The notes beneath the pieces are model-generated. The model did not search any database. It saw only the letters and a program-made list of their open reading frames with translations, and was not told where the DNA came from. The translations under genes and the position numbers were made by a program. Shown piece after piece: positions 1 to 10,674 of a stretch of DNA of 64,000 nucleotides. This stretch comes from Streptomyces rubellomurinus (GTDB taxonomy: Bacteria > Actinomycetota > Actinomycetes > Streptomycetales > Streptomycetaceae), in the NCBI RefSeq assembly GCF_000961885.1, contig NZ_JZKH01000027.1, positions 1-64,000 of the forward strand, read 5' to 3'. The number at the start of each line of letters is the position of its first letter. Position 1 is the first letter of the stretch.

Positions 1-2619
1 AGCGGGGACGGTGGCAGCCCTGATACCAGTGGCCAACGCCGCGGCATGCCCCGAACCAGTGGCAGTCACCCGGGGGTGCGGCTTGCGCGCCCCGTGCGTG
101 CCCGTCGACGCGTGCACGGACACCCCGAGAGCTGCCGGGGAGTCCCCGGTCACCGCGATGTCGCCGGCCCGGTCCGTCCGCAGCACCGTGGCACCGAGCG
201 CGCGCAGGTGGTCGACCGTCCGCCCGGACGGATGCCCGTACGCATTTCCCTCGCCGCAGGAGATCAACGCCAGCCGGGGCCGCAACGCACCGGCCAAGTC
301 CCAGTCCTGATAGGCCGAACCGTGATGGGCGACCTTCAGCACGTCCACCCGCCCCACCCGCCCCGACAACGCCGCCTGGGCAGGAGGTTCGAGGTCTCCG
401 AGCAGCGCCATCCGGAGGCCGCCCGCCAAGGTCACCGCCAGCGCCACGCTCGCGTTGTTCGCACCCGGCGCCTCGGCCGCCGCCCCCGGGTCAGGCCACA
501 GCACCTCCCAGGACAGCCCCGCACCGGCCGAGCGCCGTTCACCCCGACCCGCTCGCAGCAGCGGGACGCCGGCACCCGCCGCCCACGCCGCCACCCGGGC
601 GGCCTCGCCCGGTGGATCGTCCGCCGTCGTGCCCTCGACAGCACCGACCCGACGCCCTCGCAAGACCCCCGGCACACCCTCCACGTGGTCCGCGTGGAAG
701 TGCGTCAGCACCAGCAGCGGGACCTCCGTCACCCCCAGCTCGCGCAGGCACCGATCAGCGGCGGCCGGCTCCGGACCGGTGTCGACCACGATCGCACTGC
801 CCGACGCACCCGCGGACAGGACCACCATGTCACCCTGCCCCACGTCGCACATCACCAGCCGCCACCCCGGCGGCGGCCAGCCGGTGGCGATCCGGGTGAG
901 CTGCGGCGGCCGCAGCAGCACGCCGAGCAGCACGATCAGCAGCACCCCGGTCACCAGCGCGCGCACCCACCGGCGGCGGGCCCGTACCGGGCGGCCGGGC
1001 TCGGCCCGGCGCGGCAGCAGGAGCGGCGCCGCCCAGCAGGCGGCCAGCACCCCGAGCGCGACCGTCACCGTCCCGAACCAGCCGCCCGGCCAGGCAAGTT
1101 GGCCACCCGGGAGCTCCGCACCGCGGCGCGCCACCTGAGCGAGCCAGGTGGCCGGCACCCCGGCCGGCTCCGCCAGCAGCCGGGCCGCGCCGGGAAGGAC
1201 CGGCTGCAGCGCGAGGACCCCGAAGCCGAGCAGCGTGGCCGGGGCCACCGCCAGCTCCGCGAGCAGGTTGCACGGGATCCCGACCAGGCTGATGTGCCCG
1301 GAGAGCACCACCGTCACCGGCGCGCACAGCGCCTGGGCGGCGGCCGCCGCCGCGAAGGCGCCGGCCAGGTGGTGCGGCCAGCCCCGGGCGCGCAGGGCCT
1401 CGGCCCAGTGCGGGGCGAGGACGAGCAGCCCGGCCGTGGCGAGCACCGAGAGCAGGAAGCCGAAGGACCGGGCCAGGAACGGGTCGAGCAGGACCAGCAC
1501 CAGGACGGCACCGGCGAGCGCGGGCACCGCCTGTCGAGGACGGCCGGTGGCCAGGGCCAGCATGCCGATCAGCCCCGTGCCCGCCGCCCGCAGCACGCTG
1601 GGCTCGGGCCGGCAGATGGTGACGAAGGCCAGCGTCAGCGCCGTACCGAGCAGCGCGCTGGTGCGCAGGGGAATCCCCAACACCGGTGCCAGCCCGCGCC
1701 GTTCCGCGCTCCCGGCCAGCCCGGGGGCGCCCAGCAGCACGCCGAGGACGATCGCCAGGTTGGCCCCGCTGACCGCCACCAGGTGCACCAGGTCGGTGGC
1801 CCGGAAGGCCTCGTCGAGGTCGTCGGGCAGCCGCGACACGTCGCCGACGACCAGGCCGGGGAGCAGCCCCCGCGCGTCCGGCGGCAGCCCGTCGGTGGCC
1901 GTGCGCAGGCCCTCGCGCAGCCGCCCGGCGATCCGCTGGGCGAGGTCGGGCGGCGCGAGGAGCCGCGGCGGGCCGTGGACGACCAGCAGTGCCGCGGACT
2001 CCGTGTCCCGGCCCTCCCCCGGCGGCCGGACGTCGGCCTCGGCCGCCAGCCGCGCGGACGGCAGCAGCCGCTGCCACGGCGCGCTCTCCGCACCCCGGGC
2101 CATGACCGTCACGGGCGTGCTGGTCCGGGTGGTGCCGCCGTCCGGCAGGACGGTGATCCGGTCGGCCACCGCGGCGACGGTCAGCAGCGTCTGCCCGCCG
2201 CCGGTGCCGCCCTGGACGTCATGGGCCTTCGGGTCCCCCGTGACGGTGAGCTCCACCTCCACCGCCGGCGCCCCCGCGCCCGGGGCGCGCTCGGCCGCGC
2301 GGACGAGCTCCGGCAGCGGGCCCCGGTGCAGGTCGGCGGTGTGCAGCGGCGTCGCGATGGCGGCCGCCGCCGAGGTGAGCAGGACGGCGGCGAGCGTCGC
2401 CACGGCTCCGTGCCGGCGCCGGAGCCCGGGCCGGGTGAGCAGCAGGACGGCCGCGAGGGCGGCGGTCACGGCCGCCCCGAGGACGAGGGGTTCGTGACCC
2501 GGCTCCAGCCGCAGCAGCGCCGCGGTGACCACCCAGGCCGAGACGGCGGGGAAGCACAGCCGGAAGTCGCTGCCCGCAGAACGGGCTGGCGACACCGGCG
2601 CGTTGACGACGGCGGACAT
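1..2619 (-). CDS. comEC: ComEC/Rec2 family competence protein (3' end beyond window)
   Basis: This is a polytopic membrane protein of the ComEC/Rec2 family, which forms the DNA-uptake channel in competent bacteria; its role in streptomycetes is unproven. The frame starts at ATG 2619 behind a strong GGGAGGT ribosome site and stays open to base 1, giving 873 residues with the C-terminus off the left edge. Order of parts: N-terminal hydrophobic helices and a DUF4131-like domain, the central multi-helix Competence domain with the typical stretch HLVAVSGANLA, then a metallo-beta-lactamase-like domain with the metal motif HFHADH at residues 640-645. It follows comEA with about 90 bases between, consistent with one operon. 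The family assignment is firm; the natural substrate is inference. Confidence 0.9.
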   Translation of the reverse strand, partial: MSAVVNAPVSPARSAGSDFRLCFPAVSAWVVTAALLRLEPGHEPLVLGAAVTAALAAVLLLTRPGLRRRHGAVATLAAVLLTSAAAAIATPLHTADLHRGPLPELVRAAERAPGAGAPAVEVELTVTGDPKAHDVQGGTGGGQTLLTVAAVADRITVLPDGGTTRTSTPVTVMARGAESAPWQRLLPSARLAAEADVRPPGEGRDTESAALLVVHGPPRLLAPPDLAQRIAGRLREGLRTATDGLPPDARGLLPGLVVGDVSRLPDDLDEAFRATDLVHLVAVSGANLAIVLGVLLGAPGLAGSAERRGLAPVLGIPLRTSALLGTALTLAFVTICRPEPSVLRAAGTGLIGMLALATGRPRQAVPALAGAVLVLVLLDPFLARSFGFLLSVLATAGLLVLAPHWAEALRARGWPHHLAGAFAAAAAAQALCAPVTVVLSGHISLVGIPCNLLAELAVAPATLLGFGVLALQPVLPGAARLLAEPAGVPATWLAQVARRGAELPGGQLAWPGGWFGTVTVALGVLAACWAAPLLLPRRAEPGRPVRARRRWVRALVTGVLLIVLLGVLLRPPQLTRIATGWPPPGWRLVMCDVGQGDMVVLSAGASGSAIVVDTGPEPAAADRCLRELGVTEVPLLVLTHFHADHVEGVPGVLRGRRVGAVEGTTADDPPGEAARVAAWAAGAGVPLLRAGRGERRSAGAGLSWEVLWPDPGAAAEAPGANNASVALAVTLAGGLRMALLGDLEPPAQAALSGRVGRVDVLKVAHHGSAYQDWDLAGALRPRLALISCGEGNAYGHPSGRTVDHLRALGATVLRTDRAGDIAVTGDSPAALGVSVHASTGTHGARKPHPRVTATGSGHAAALATGIRAATVPA

Positions 2620-2712
2620 GGCGGTACCTCCCTTCGGCGGACAGCGGACGGCGGCCGGCGACGGCGGGACGGGCGGGCGGGCGGACAGGCGGACAGACGG
2701 GCGGACGGAACG

Positions 2713-3687
2713 TCAGAGGGTGAGCAGCGGACGCAGCTCCGCGAACGTACGGACCCCGATGCCGCTGACCTGCCGGAGCTGGTCGACGGAGCGGAAGGAG
2801 CCGTGCGCGGCGCGGTAGGCGAGGATGCGCTGGGCGAGGGTCGGGCCGACGCCGGGCAGGGCGTCGAGCTGTTCGAGCGTGGCGCGGTTGAGGTTGACGG
2901 GTGGCCGGGGTGCGGCGGCCCCGGGCGGTCCGGCGCCGGAGGCGGGGGCCGCCACCAGCGCGGGGGCGGGCGTCGGATCACCGACGACGATCTGCTCGCC
3001 GTCCGTGAGCACCCGGGCGAGGTTGAGGCTCCTGGTGTCGGTCTCCGGCAGCGCGCCGCCCGCCGCCCGGACGGCGTCGGCCACCCGCGAGCCGCCCGGC
3101 AGGGTGTGCAGGCCGGGCGAGCGGACCCGGCCGCCGACGTCGACCACGACGGCGGCCTCGGCGCCGGACGCGGCCGGGCCTTCCGGCGGGCCGGCCGCCG
3201 CCCCGGACGGCGCTCCGGGCCCGGCTGCCGGTACGGCCTCGGCCGGCACCCCCGCCGACACCGCTGCGGCCGGTAGCGAGGCGGAGGCCAGCGCGGGGAC
3301 GGCGACCGCCTCCGGCCTGCCCAGCCAGAAGTGCTGGACGGCGTAGCCGACCGCGAACAGCAGCAGGACGGCCAGCCCGGCCACCGCCCGCCGGTCGAGC
3401 GCCAGCGCCGAGGCGAACCGCAGCCGCGTCCCGACGCCACCCGTCCGATCGGCCACCCCCACCGGGTCCGACGGAACCACCGGCCCCGCCGACACCACCG
3501 GCCCCGCCGCATCCACCGGCGCCGCAGGCTCGACCGACACCACGGGCTCCACCCCGCCCCCCGGCTCGGCCACCGCCGCCGCCGAGGCGCCCGTCTCCCC
3601 CTCCGGCAGCAGCGCCGCCATCCGCAGCCGTACCGTCTCGTTGATCACATGGCGCTTCTTCGCCGCGCCCAGGCCCAAGGTCGTCAT
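2713..3687 (-). CDS. comEA: ComEA-like DNA-binding protein (SLBB plus helix-hairpin-helix)
   Basis: This 324-residue protein has a proline/valine-rich cytoplasmic start, one transmembrane helix (about residues 102-121), an SLBB domain (about 180-238) and two helix-hairpin-helix motifs at the C-terminus (about 262-324, with LDALPGVGPTLAQRIL). That is the ComEA plan: an anchored extracytoplasmic protein that binds double-stranded DNA and hands it to ComEC, encoded next. I chose ATG 3687 (MTTLGLG...) rather than the in-frame ATG 3774, because the longer form would run through two DnaA boxes and an AT-rich promoter-like stretch. No strong ribosome site precedes 3687, so the start remains uncertain. 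Confidence 0.85.
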   Translation of the reverse strand: MTTLGLGAAKKRHVINETVRLRMAALLPEGETGASAAAVAEPGGGVEPVVSVEPAAPVDAAGPVVSAGPVVPSDPVGVADRTGGVGTRLRFASALALDRRAVAGLAVLLLFAVGYAVQHFWLGRPEAVAVPALASASLPAAAVSAGVPAEAVPAAGPGAPSGAAAGPPEGPAASGAEAAVVVDVGGRVRSPGLHTLPGGSRVADAVRAAGGALPETDTRSLNLARVLTDGEQIVVGDPTPAPALVAAPASGAGPPGAAAPRPPVNLNRATLEQLDALPGVGPTLAQRILAYRAAHGSFRSVDQLRQVSGIGVRTFAELRPLLTL

Positions 3688-3738
3688 GGCGAGGACGGTA
3701 GGAGTCCGCCGCCGAACACGCGGAAATTTGCGGAAACC

Positions 3739-3765
3739 TGTGGATAACTCAGGGGTTGTGGATAA
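3739..3765 (-). promoter_or_regulatory. Two DnaA boxes in direct orientation
   Basis: Two exact TTATCCACA nonamers lie on the minus strand at 3757-3765 and 3739-3747, 18 bases start to start, within an AT-rich patch between degV and comEA. TTATCCACA is the perfect classical DnaA box. The pair may be a DnaA-responsive promoter element or a DnaA-titration site; nothing else here (no dnaA, no dnaN) suggests the replication origin. Confidence 0.6.
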
Positions 3766-3828
3766 AAGCGTCACTCACACGAGTGATGCGGCCCCTCCGA
3801 AACTGACGCAGCGGCCGAAACGCCCGTC

Positions 3829-4674
3829 TCAGCGCGGCGCGACCACCACCGCGAGCAGCCCCGGCCCGACGTGCGCGCCGATGACCGCCCCCACCTCCCC
3901 CACGTACAGCTCCCGCAGCCCCGGCACCCGCGCCCGCAGCCGCTCCGCGAGCGGCTCGGCCCGGTCCTCGGCGGCCAGGTGGTGCACGGTGATGTCGACC
4001 TCGCCCTCCCCGGAGTGCTCGACCGCGATCTCCTCCAGCCGGGCGATGGCCCGCGACGCCGTGCGCACCTTCTCCAGCGGCTGGATCCGCCCCCCGTCCA
4101 GGTGCAGCAGCGGCTTGACCGCCAGCGCCGAGCCGAGCAGCGCCTGCGCGGCCCCGATCCGCCCGCCCCGGCGCAGGTACTCCAGGGTGTCGACGTAGAA
4201 GAACCCGCTGGTGACGGCCGCCCGCCGGTCCGCCGCCTCGGCGGCCTCCGCCAGTCCCCGCCCGGCCGCGATGGCCTCGGCGGCCGCGAGCACGCTGTAC
4301 CCGAGCGCCATGGCGACCAGCCGGCTGTCGACCACCCGTACGGGGACGGGCGCCTCGGCGGCGGCCAGCCGGGCCGCCTCGACGGTGCCGGACAGTTCGC
4401 CCGAGATGTGCACGGAGACGATTCCTTCGGCCCCGGCCTCGGCGGCGGCCCGGTAGGCGGCGGCGAACGCGTCCGGGTTGGGCATGGAGGTGGTCACCCG
4501 CTGCTTGGCCCGCAGCGCCTCCGCGACGTCCTTCGGGGAGATCTCGACGCCCTCGCTGAGGACCGAGTCGCCGACCGCGACGCTCAGCGGAACCACCGTG
4601 ATCCCGTGCCGGTCCAGGGACTCCTGCGACAGATAGGCCGTGGAATCGGTGACAAGTGCGAGGTCGGAGGGCAT
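3829..4674 (-). CDS. DegV family fatty-acid-binding protein
   Basis: This 281-residue protein opens with ALVTDSTAYLSQE and has the HISGELSGT segment typical of DegV/FakB proteins, which bind one fatty acid and present it to a fatty-acid kinase for phosphorylation in the cytoplasm. Length fits the family (about 280). An upstream in-frame ATG at 4737 would add a 21-residue Arg-rich tail unlike the family, so ATG 4674 is preferred. No FakA-like kinase (Dak2 domain) is in the window. It lies on the same strand between leuS and comEA, an order seen in other streptomycetes. Ligand and partner are inference. Confidence 0.9.
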   Translation of the reverse strand: MPSDLALVTDSTAYLSQESLDRHGITVVPLSVAVGDSVLSEGVEISPKDVAEALRAKQRVTTSMPNPDAFAAAYRAAAEAGAEGIVSVHISGELSGTVEAARLAAAEAPVPVRVVDSRLVAMALGYSVLAAAEAIAAGRGLAEAAEAADRRAAVTSGFFYVDTLEYLRRGGRIGAAQALLGSALAVKPLLHLDGGRIQPLEKVRTASRAIARLEEIAVEHSGEGEVDITVHHLAAEDRAEPLAERLRARVPGLRELYVGEVGAVIGAHVGPGLLAVVVAPR

Positions 4675-4764
4675 GAGGCGGAGGTTACTCCCCGTTCGTT
4701 CGTGAGGACAGCGCCCCGACGCGCAGCGCCGCCGCACCGCCCCGAAGACCCGAAGATCGGCTCA

Positions 4765-5547
4765 TCAGCTCGTGGAGGACCCCGTGGACGGCCCCGCCGA
4801 GGGCCCGGCGGACGGCTTGCGCAGCCGCTGCGCCAGCTTGGCCAGCGGATCGGCGAGCCCGAGCAGGTCCTCGGCGCTCGGCCGCCCCTTCCCGTCCGTG
4901 ATCCCGGCCCGCCGCGTAGCCCCGGACCCCGCAGCACCCGCCCGAGAATCCGACGAGGACGACGACGCCGAAGCAGCAGACGAAGCAGCCGAAGCCCCGT
5001 CCCAGTGCCGCAGCGCCCCCGCCTCGCTCTCGCACTCCTGGCTCAGCCGGCTCAGCTCGTCGTCCGCGAACCGGTGCATCCGGTCCTGCGCCGCCCACCG
5101 CATGGTCTCCGCCGAGTGCGTGATCCGTTCGGCCCGCTCCCGCAGCTCCGGCAGCTTGGCGGCGATCCGCCCGGTGTCCGGCTCACGCTCCAACATCCGC
5201 AGTTCGCCGTCGAGTTCAGCCGCGTGGGCGTCGAGCCGGGTGAGCAGGGCGAGCGCCTCGCCGAGCTGCCCGTCCTGCTCGACGCCGCCCTCCAGCACCT
5301 GCCGGGTGCCGTCGAGCGCGGTGCGGAGCCCCAGCCGGACGGCGGCGATCTGCGCGGGCGGGCCGACCTTGGTGTACGTCCTGGCCTTGAGCGTGGCGTT
5401 CTCGACGACGCGCCGGGCGTTGGCCTCGTGCCGCTCGACCTTCGCGGCGACGGCCTTGGCGGCCTTGACCGTGCCGACCACGGCCAGCACCAGCACCGCG
5501 ATCCCGAAGAGCATGACCAGGCCGATCATCACGCCGAACACGTCCAT
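4765..5547 (-). CDS. Membrane-anchored coiled-coil protein, function unknown
   Basis: I do not recognise a characterised family. The 260-residue product has one N-terminal transmembrane helix (about residues 5-27, rich in Val/Leu/Ile), a long charged helical region (about 30-175) with Glu/Arg/Leu heptad character likely to be coiled coil, then an Ala/Ser-rich low-complexity linker with a run of serines (about 185-200) and a short C-terminal helix ending in Pro/Ser/Gly repeats. ATG 5547 has an AAGGTGA ribosome site. It sits between leuS and degV on the same strand and seems to belong to the streptomycete core here. A structural or envelope-associated role is only a guess. Confidence 0.75.
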   Translation of the reverse strand: MDVFGVMIGLVMLFGIAVLVLAVVGTVKAAKAVAAKVERHEANARRVVENATLKARTYTKVGPPAQIAAVRLGLRTALDGTRQVLEGGVEQDGQLGEALALLTRLDAHAAELDGELRMLEREPDTGRIAAKLPELRERAERITHSAETMRWAAQDRMHRFADDELSRLSQECESEAGALRHWDGASAASSAASASSSSSDSRAGAAGSGATRRAGITDGKGRPSAEDLLGLADPLAKLAQRLRKPSAGPSAGPSTGSSTS

Positions 5548-5891
5548 CGAGCGTCACCTTCCGCTACCAGTTCGGCCCCCACGCAGGCCCAACGAGGGCC
5601 GCATCGCCGTGGGTTCCACGGTAGCCGCCGGTCCCCTCCCGGGGCGGGCCGAACGGGCCCGGCGGCCGGAGATCAGGGACAGATCCGGGATCTCCCCGAG
5701 GGCCCGAACGCCTCGACCCCGAGGGCCCGGAACGCCCCGACCCCGAGGGCCCGAACACCCCGCCCCCGAGGCCCGGAACGCCCCCGCAGGCCCCCGAAAA
5801 CGCCCGGGCGGGCGCCCCGAAGGACGCCCGCCCGAGAACGAGCCGGACCGGGCCCGACCCACAACGGCCGAACTCAGCCCACTCAGCCCAC
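5548..5891. other. Intergenic stretch with imperfect tandem repeats
   Basis: This 344-base gap between leuS and the coiled-coil gene holds no convincing gene. It contains nearly four imperfect copies of a 23-24-base unit (5700-5722, 5723-5746, 5747-5769 and a degenerate copy from 5770), each with a GGGCCCGAACGC-like core followed by CCCCGA. It also holds the start of the 9-base repeat that runs into the leuS stop codon. Confidence 0.6.
5700..5795. repeat. Imperfect 23-24-bp tandem repeat, about 3.8 copies
   Basis: Three near-identical adjacent units (5700-5722, 5723-5746, 5747-5769) begin GGGCCCGAACGC or GGGCCCGGAACGC and end CCCCGA; a fourth, decayed unit follows. The units can pair with themselves as GC-rich hairpins. 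There are no spacers of the CRISPR type. Confidence 0.6.

Positions 5892-5898
<7 letters not shown>
5872..5898. repeat. 9-bp repeat x3 spanning the leuS stop
   Basis: ACTCAGCCC occurs three times head to tail (5872-5880, 5881-5889, 5890-5898). Read on the minus strand, each unit carries TGA in the leuS frame, so leuS ends with three in-frame stop codons nine bases apart. Confidence 0.85.
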
Positions 5899-8774
<2,876 letters not shown>

Positions 8775-8849
8775 GGTCCTTCAAGCTCCATCGATGTCAG
8801 TGGGCGAACCGCGCGGCGCGGCCGGGCGCGGAACGAGGGCACGGGGCGG

Positions 8850-8878
8850 AAAACAAAAAAGCCCCTCGCAGGAGGGGA
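8850..8878 (-). terminator. Attenuator terminator in the leuS leader
   Basis: On the minus strand CCCCTC (8877-8872), a CTGC loop and GAGGGG (8867-8862) form a compact stem followed at once by TTTTTTGTTTT. This is a textbook rho-independent terminator, yet it lies upstream of leuS and downstream of the leader peptide, with no gene ending there. Its position fits a regulated terminator. Confidence 0.8.
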
Positions 8879-8923
8879 CGCCACGCCGACTCCGGCACCG
8901 CCCGTGGGCTCAGCCGGTCCTGG

Positions 8924-8962
8924 TCAGCGCGGCCGGCTAAGGAGCAGGCGCACGGTTCGCAT
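8924..8962 (-). CDS. Leucine-rich leader peptide of leuS (12 aa)
   Basis: A 12-codon frame, MRTVRLLLSRPR, starts at ATG 8962 and stops at TGA 8926-8924. Three consecutive leucine codons (CTG CTC CTT) include CTT, a rare codon in such GC-rich genomes. The Ser-Arg codons AGCCGG can pair with CCGGCT just after the stop, and CCGGC there can instead pair with GCCGG further on, giving alternative hairpins before the terminator. A TACCCT -10-like box at 8974-8969 lies six bases before the ATG, so the message may be leaderless. Translation should sense charged tRNA-Leu; this is inference from layout. Confidence 0.7.
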   Translation of the reverse strand: MRTVRLLLSRPR

Positions 8963-8974
8963 GGGCTCAGGGTA
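8963..8974 (-). promoter_or_regulatory. Putative -10 box for a leaderless leuS leader transcript
   Basis: TACCCT at 8974-8969 matches the TANNNT form of the main streptomycete sigma factor's -10 box and is followed by six bases and then the leader ATG, placing the expected start of transcription at or next to that ATG. No clear TTGAC -35 is seen. Confidence 0.4.
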
Positions 8975-9048
8975 CCGCAAGCGGCTCGACGCCCTCCCGG
9001 GCGTTCCCTCGGCCGCACGCGGCACGCCGCCGCCCCTGCCCCCACCCC

Positions 9049-9069
9049 TGCCTACGCCTACGCCTACGC
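9049..9069. repeat. 6-bp repeat x3 carrying three in-frame TAG stops
   Basis: CTACGC occurs three times in a row at the 3' end of the regulator gene. On the minus strand this reads TAGGCG repeated, which puts three amber stops in the gene's frame. Confidence 0.85.
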
Positions 9070-10356
9070 CCCCACCCGCCCCGCCGCGTCGAAGTCCCGC
9101 AGCGCCCGGGCCAGCCGCTCGGACTGCATGCCCGCCGCCAGGGCCCGCGCCAGCTCCGCCGTGCGCGCCGCCTCCCGCCGGTCGCCGAGCCGCCGGTGGG
9201 TCTCCGCGAGGCGCACCATCAGCAGCGCCTTGGTCCGCGCCCGCCCCGGCCCGAGCCCGGCGACGGCCTCGGCGAGCTGCGCCTTGGCCATCCGGTGCCG
9301 CCCGAGCGCGAGCCGCGCCTCCCCCACCATCCCGGCCAGGCAGGCCCGGGCCTCCTCGGCGCCGGGCACCCCGTCCAGTTCGGCGAAGGCCCGGGCGGCG
9401 GCGTCCTCGGCCGGCTCGGCCTCGCCCCGGCGGCCGTGCGCGCGGGCGATCCGGCCGAGCTGGCGGGCCCGGCCGCCGGGGCTGAGCGCCTCGCCGTGGC
9501 TGTCGAGGGCGGCGCTGAGCGCGGAGACGGCGTCCAGGCCGCGTCCGCCGGCGCCCTGGGTGGCGAGGACGACCAGCGCGCCGAGGACGGCGACCCCGAG
9601 CCGGACGTCGCCGCTGACGTGCGCGGCGCGCAGCGCGGCGACGAAGGCCCGCTGGGCGGCGGCGTCGTGGCCGAGGTCGTAGGCGGCCCAGCCGGCCAGC
9701 CGGGCGAACCGGCTGGCCGTGCCGTACAGCTCGCGGCCGAGCCGTTCGTCGTACGCGCCGAGTTCCAGCAGCTTGGCCAGCATGGCGAGTTCGGCCCGGG
9801 TGGGGCCGAGGACGAGGCCGCCGCCGCAGGAGCGTTCGAGCCGCTGCTTGCTGCGGTAGGACAGTCCGAGGTCGCCGACCAGCGCGGGGTCGACGCGCAG
9901 CGCGCCCTCGCCGCCGCCGACCGGCGGGGGCGGGGTGCTGAGGCGTTCGGCGGCCTGGTCGAGGTCGGCGCTGCGGAACAGGTCGGTGAGCCGGACGGGC
10001 CCGGCGTCGGTGGCGGCCTCGCGCAGCGCGGTCTGCGCGGTGTCGGCGGTCCACGCGTCGGTGAGCAGCCCGGGCGAGAGGATCTTGGCGCCGCGGTGGC
10101 CGCCCATCCGGCCCCACAACTGCTCGTAGGTGACGGCGATGCCGAGGGTGCGGCTGAGCACCTCGCAGACCGCCTGGTCGTGCGGGCTGCGCGGCACCAT
10201 GCCGCGGTCGCGCCACTTGTACGGGGCGGTGGAGCTGATCGCCAGGCCCGGCGGCAGGGCCAGGCTGACCTCGCGGGCCAGCCGTTCCGGGCTCCAGCCG
10301 AGCTGGTGCAGTATCCGGGCCAGCTCCTCGTTCCGCCTTCGCTGCAGATCGGCCAT
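9064..10356 (-). CDS. HTH-type regulator with TPR-like helical repeats
   Basis: The 430-residue product begins with a short helical domain (about residues 1-85) including a helix-turn-helix-like segment and the streptomycete signature YKWRDRGMVP. An Ala/Leu/Arg-rich all-helical remainder follows, resembling TPR repeats, with segments such as ARQLGRIARAHGRRGEAEPA. Proteins of this build in streptomycetes are annotated as regulators or TPR proteins; the target is unknown. ATG 10356 (MADLQRRR) is chosen because the longer open frame continues into the tRNA-Ala gene. The gene ends with three in-frame TAG codons within a TAGGCG repeat (9066-9064, 9060-9058, 9054-9052). It lies between leuS and tRNA-Ala and reads toward leuS. 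Confidence 0.75.
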   Translation of the reverse strand: MADLQRRRNEELARILHQLGWSPERLAREVSLALPPGLAISSTAPYKWRDRGMVPRSPHDQAVCEVLSRTLGIAVTYEQLWGRMGGHRGAKILSPGLLTDAWTADTAQTALREAATDAGPVRLTDLFRSADLDQAAERLSTPPPPVGGGEGALRVDPALVGDLGLSYRSKQRLERSCGGGLVLGPTRAELAMLAKLLELGAYDERLGRELYGTASRFARLAGWAAYDLGHDAAAQRAFVAALRAAHVSGDVRLGVAVLGALVVLATQGAGGRGLDAVSALSAALDSHGEALSPGGRARQLGRIARAHGRRGEAEPAEDAAARAFAELDGVPGAEEARACLAGMVGEARLALGRHRMAKAQLAEAVAGLGPGRARTKALLMVRLAETHRRLGDRREAARTAELARALAAGMQSERLARALRDFDAAGRVGA

Positions 10357-10421
10357 GGGACGACGGTAGCGGGATTCGCGCCCGGGCCGCCGGTGGCATG
10401 CACACTCTGGGACACAACGGC

Positions 10422-10456
10422 GAAGAGCCGCCTCCCACATCGGGAGGCGGCTCTTC
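10422..10456 (-). terminator. Terminator hairpin after tRNA-Ala copy 1
   Basis: A perfect 15-base-pair stem (10422-10436 with 10442-10456, five-base loop) lies nine bases after the 3' end of the minus-strand tRNA-Ala gene and before the next gene's start. Confidence 0.85.
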
Positions 10457-10464
10457 AACCACTG

Positions 10465-10537
<73 letters not shown>

Positions 10538-10674
10538 TTGACCTGCGATGTCACCGTGGTTCCGGTTCGTTTCCGTCCGTTTCCCTCGGCGACATCGACT
10601 ACTTTACACGGTCCCGGGCGTGCTCCTGAAATCCGTTTCCCGCGGCCGGGCCACGACCCGGCCCGGCCCGCGCG

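Noticed and set aside
46..3276. Long plus-strand open frame opposite comEC and comEA
   Set aside because: It lies antisense to two clear genes, is dominated by Arg/Pro/Gly and has no family features; such frames are common by chance in very GC-rich DNA.
3739..3765. Chromosomal replication origin
   Set aside because: Only two DnaA boxes are present and dnaA, dnaN, gyrB and rpmH are absent; streptomycete oriC holds many boxes.
3688..3774. N-terminal extension of ComEA to ATG 3774
   Set aside because: The added residues are encoded by the DnaA-box stretch and show no family similarity.
5700..5795. CRISPR-like array
   Set aside because: The repeats are contiguous and imperfect, have no unique spacers, and no cas genes are near.
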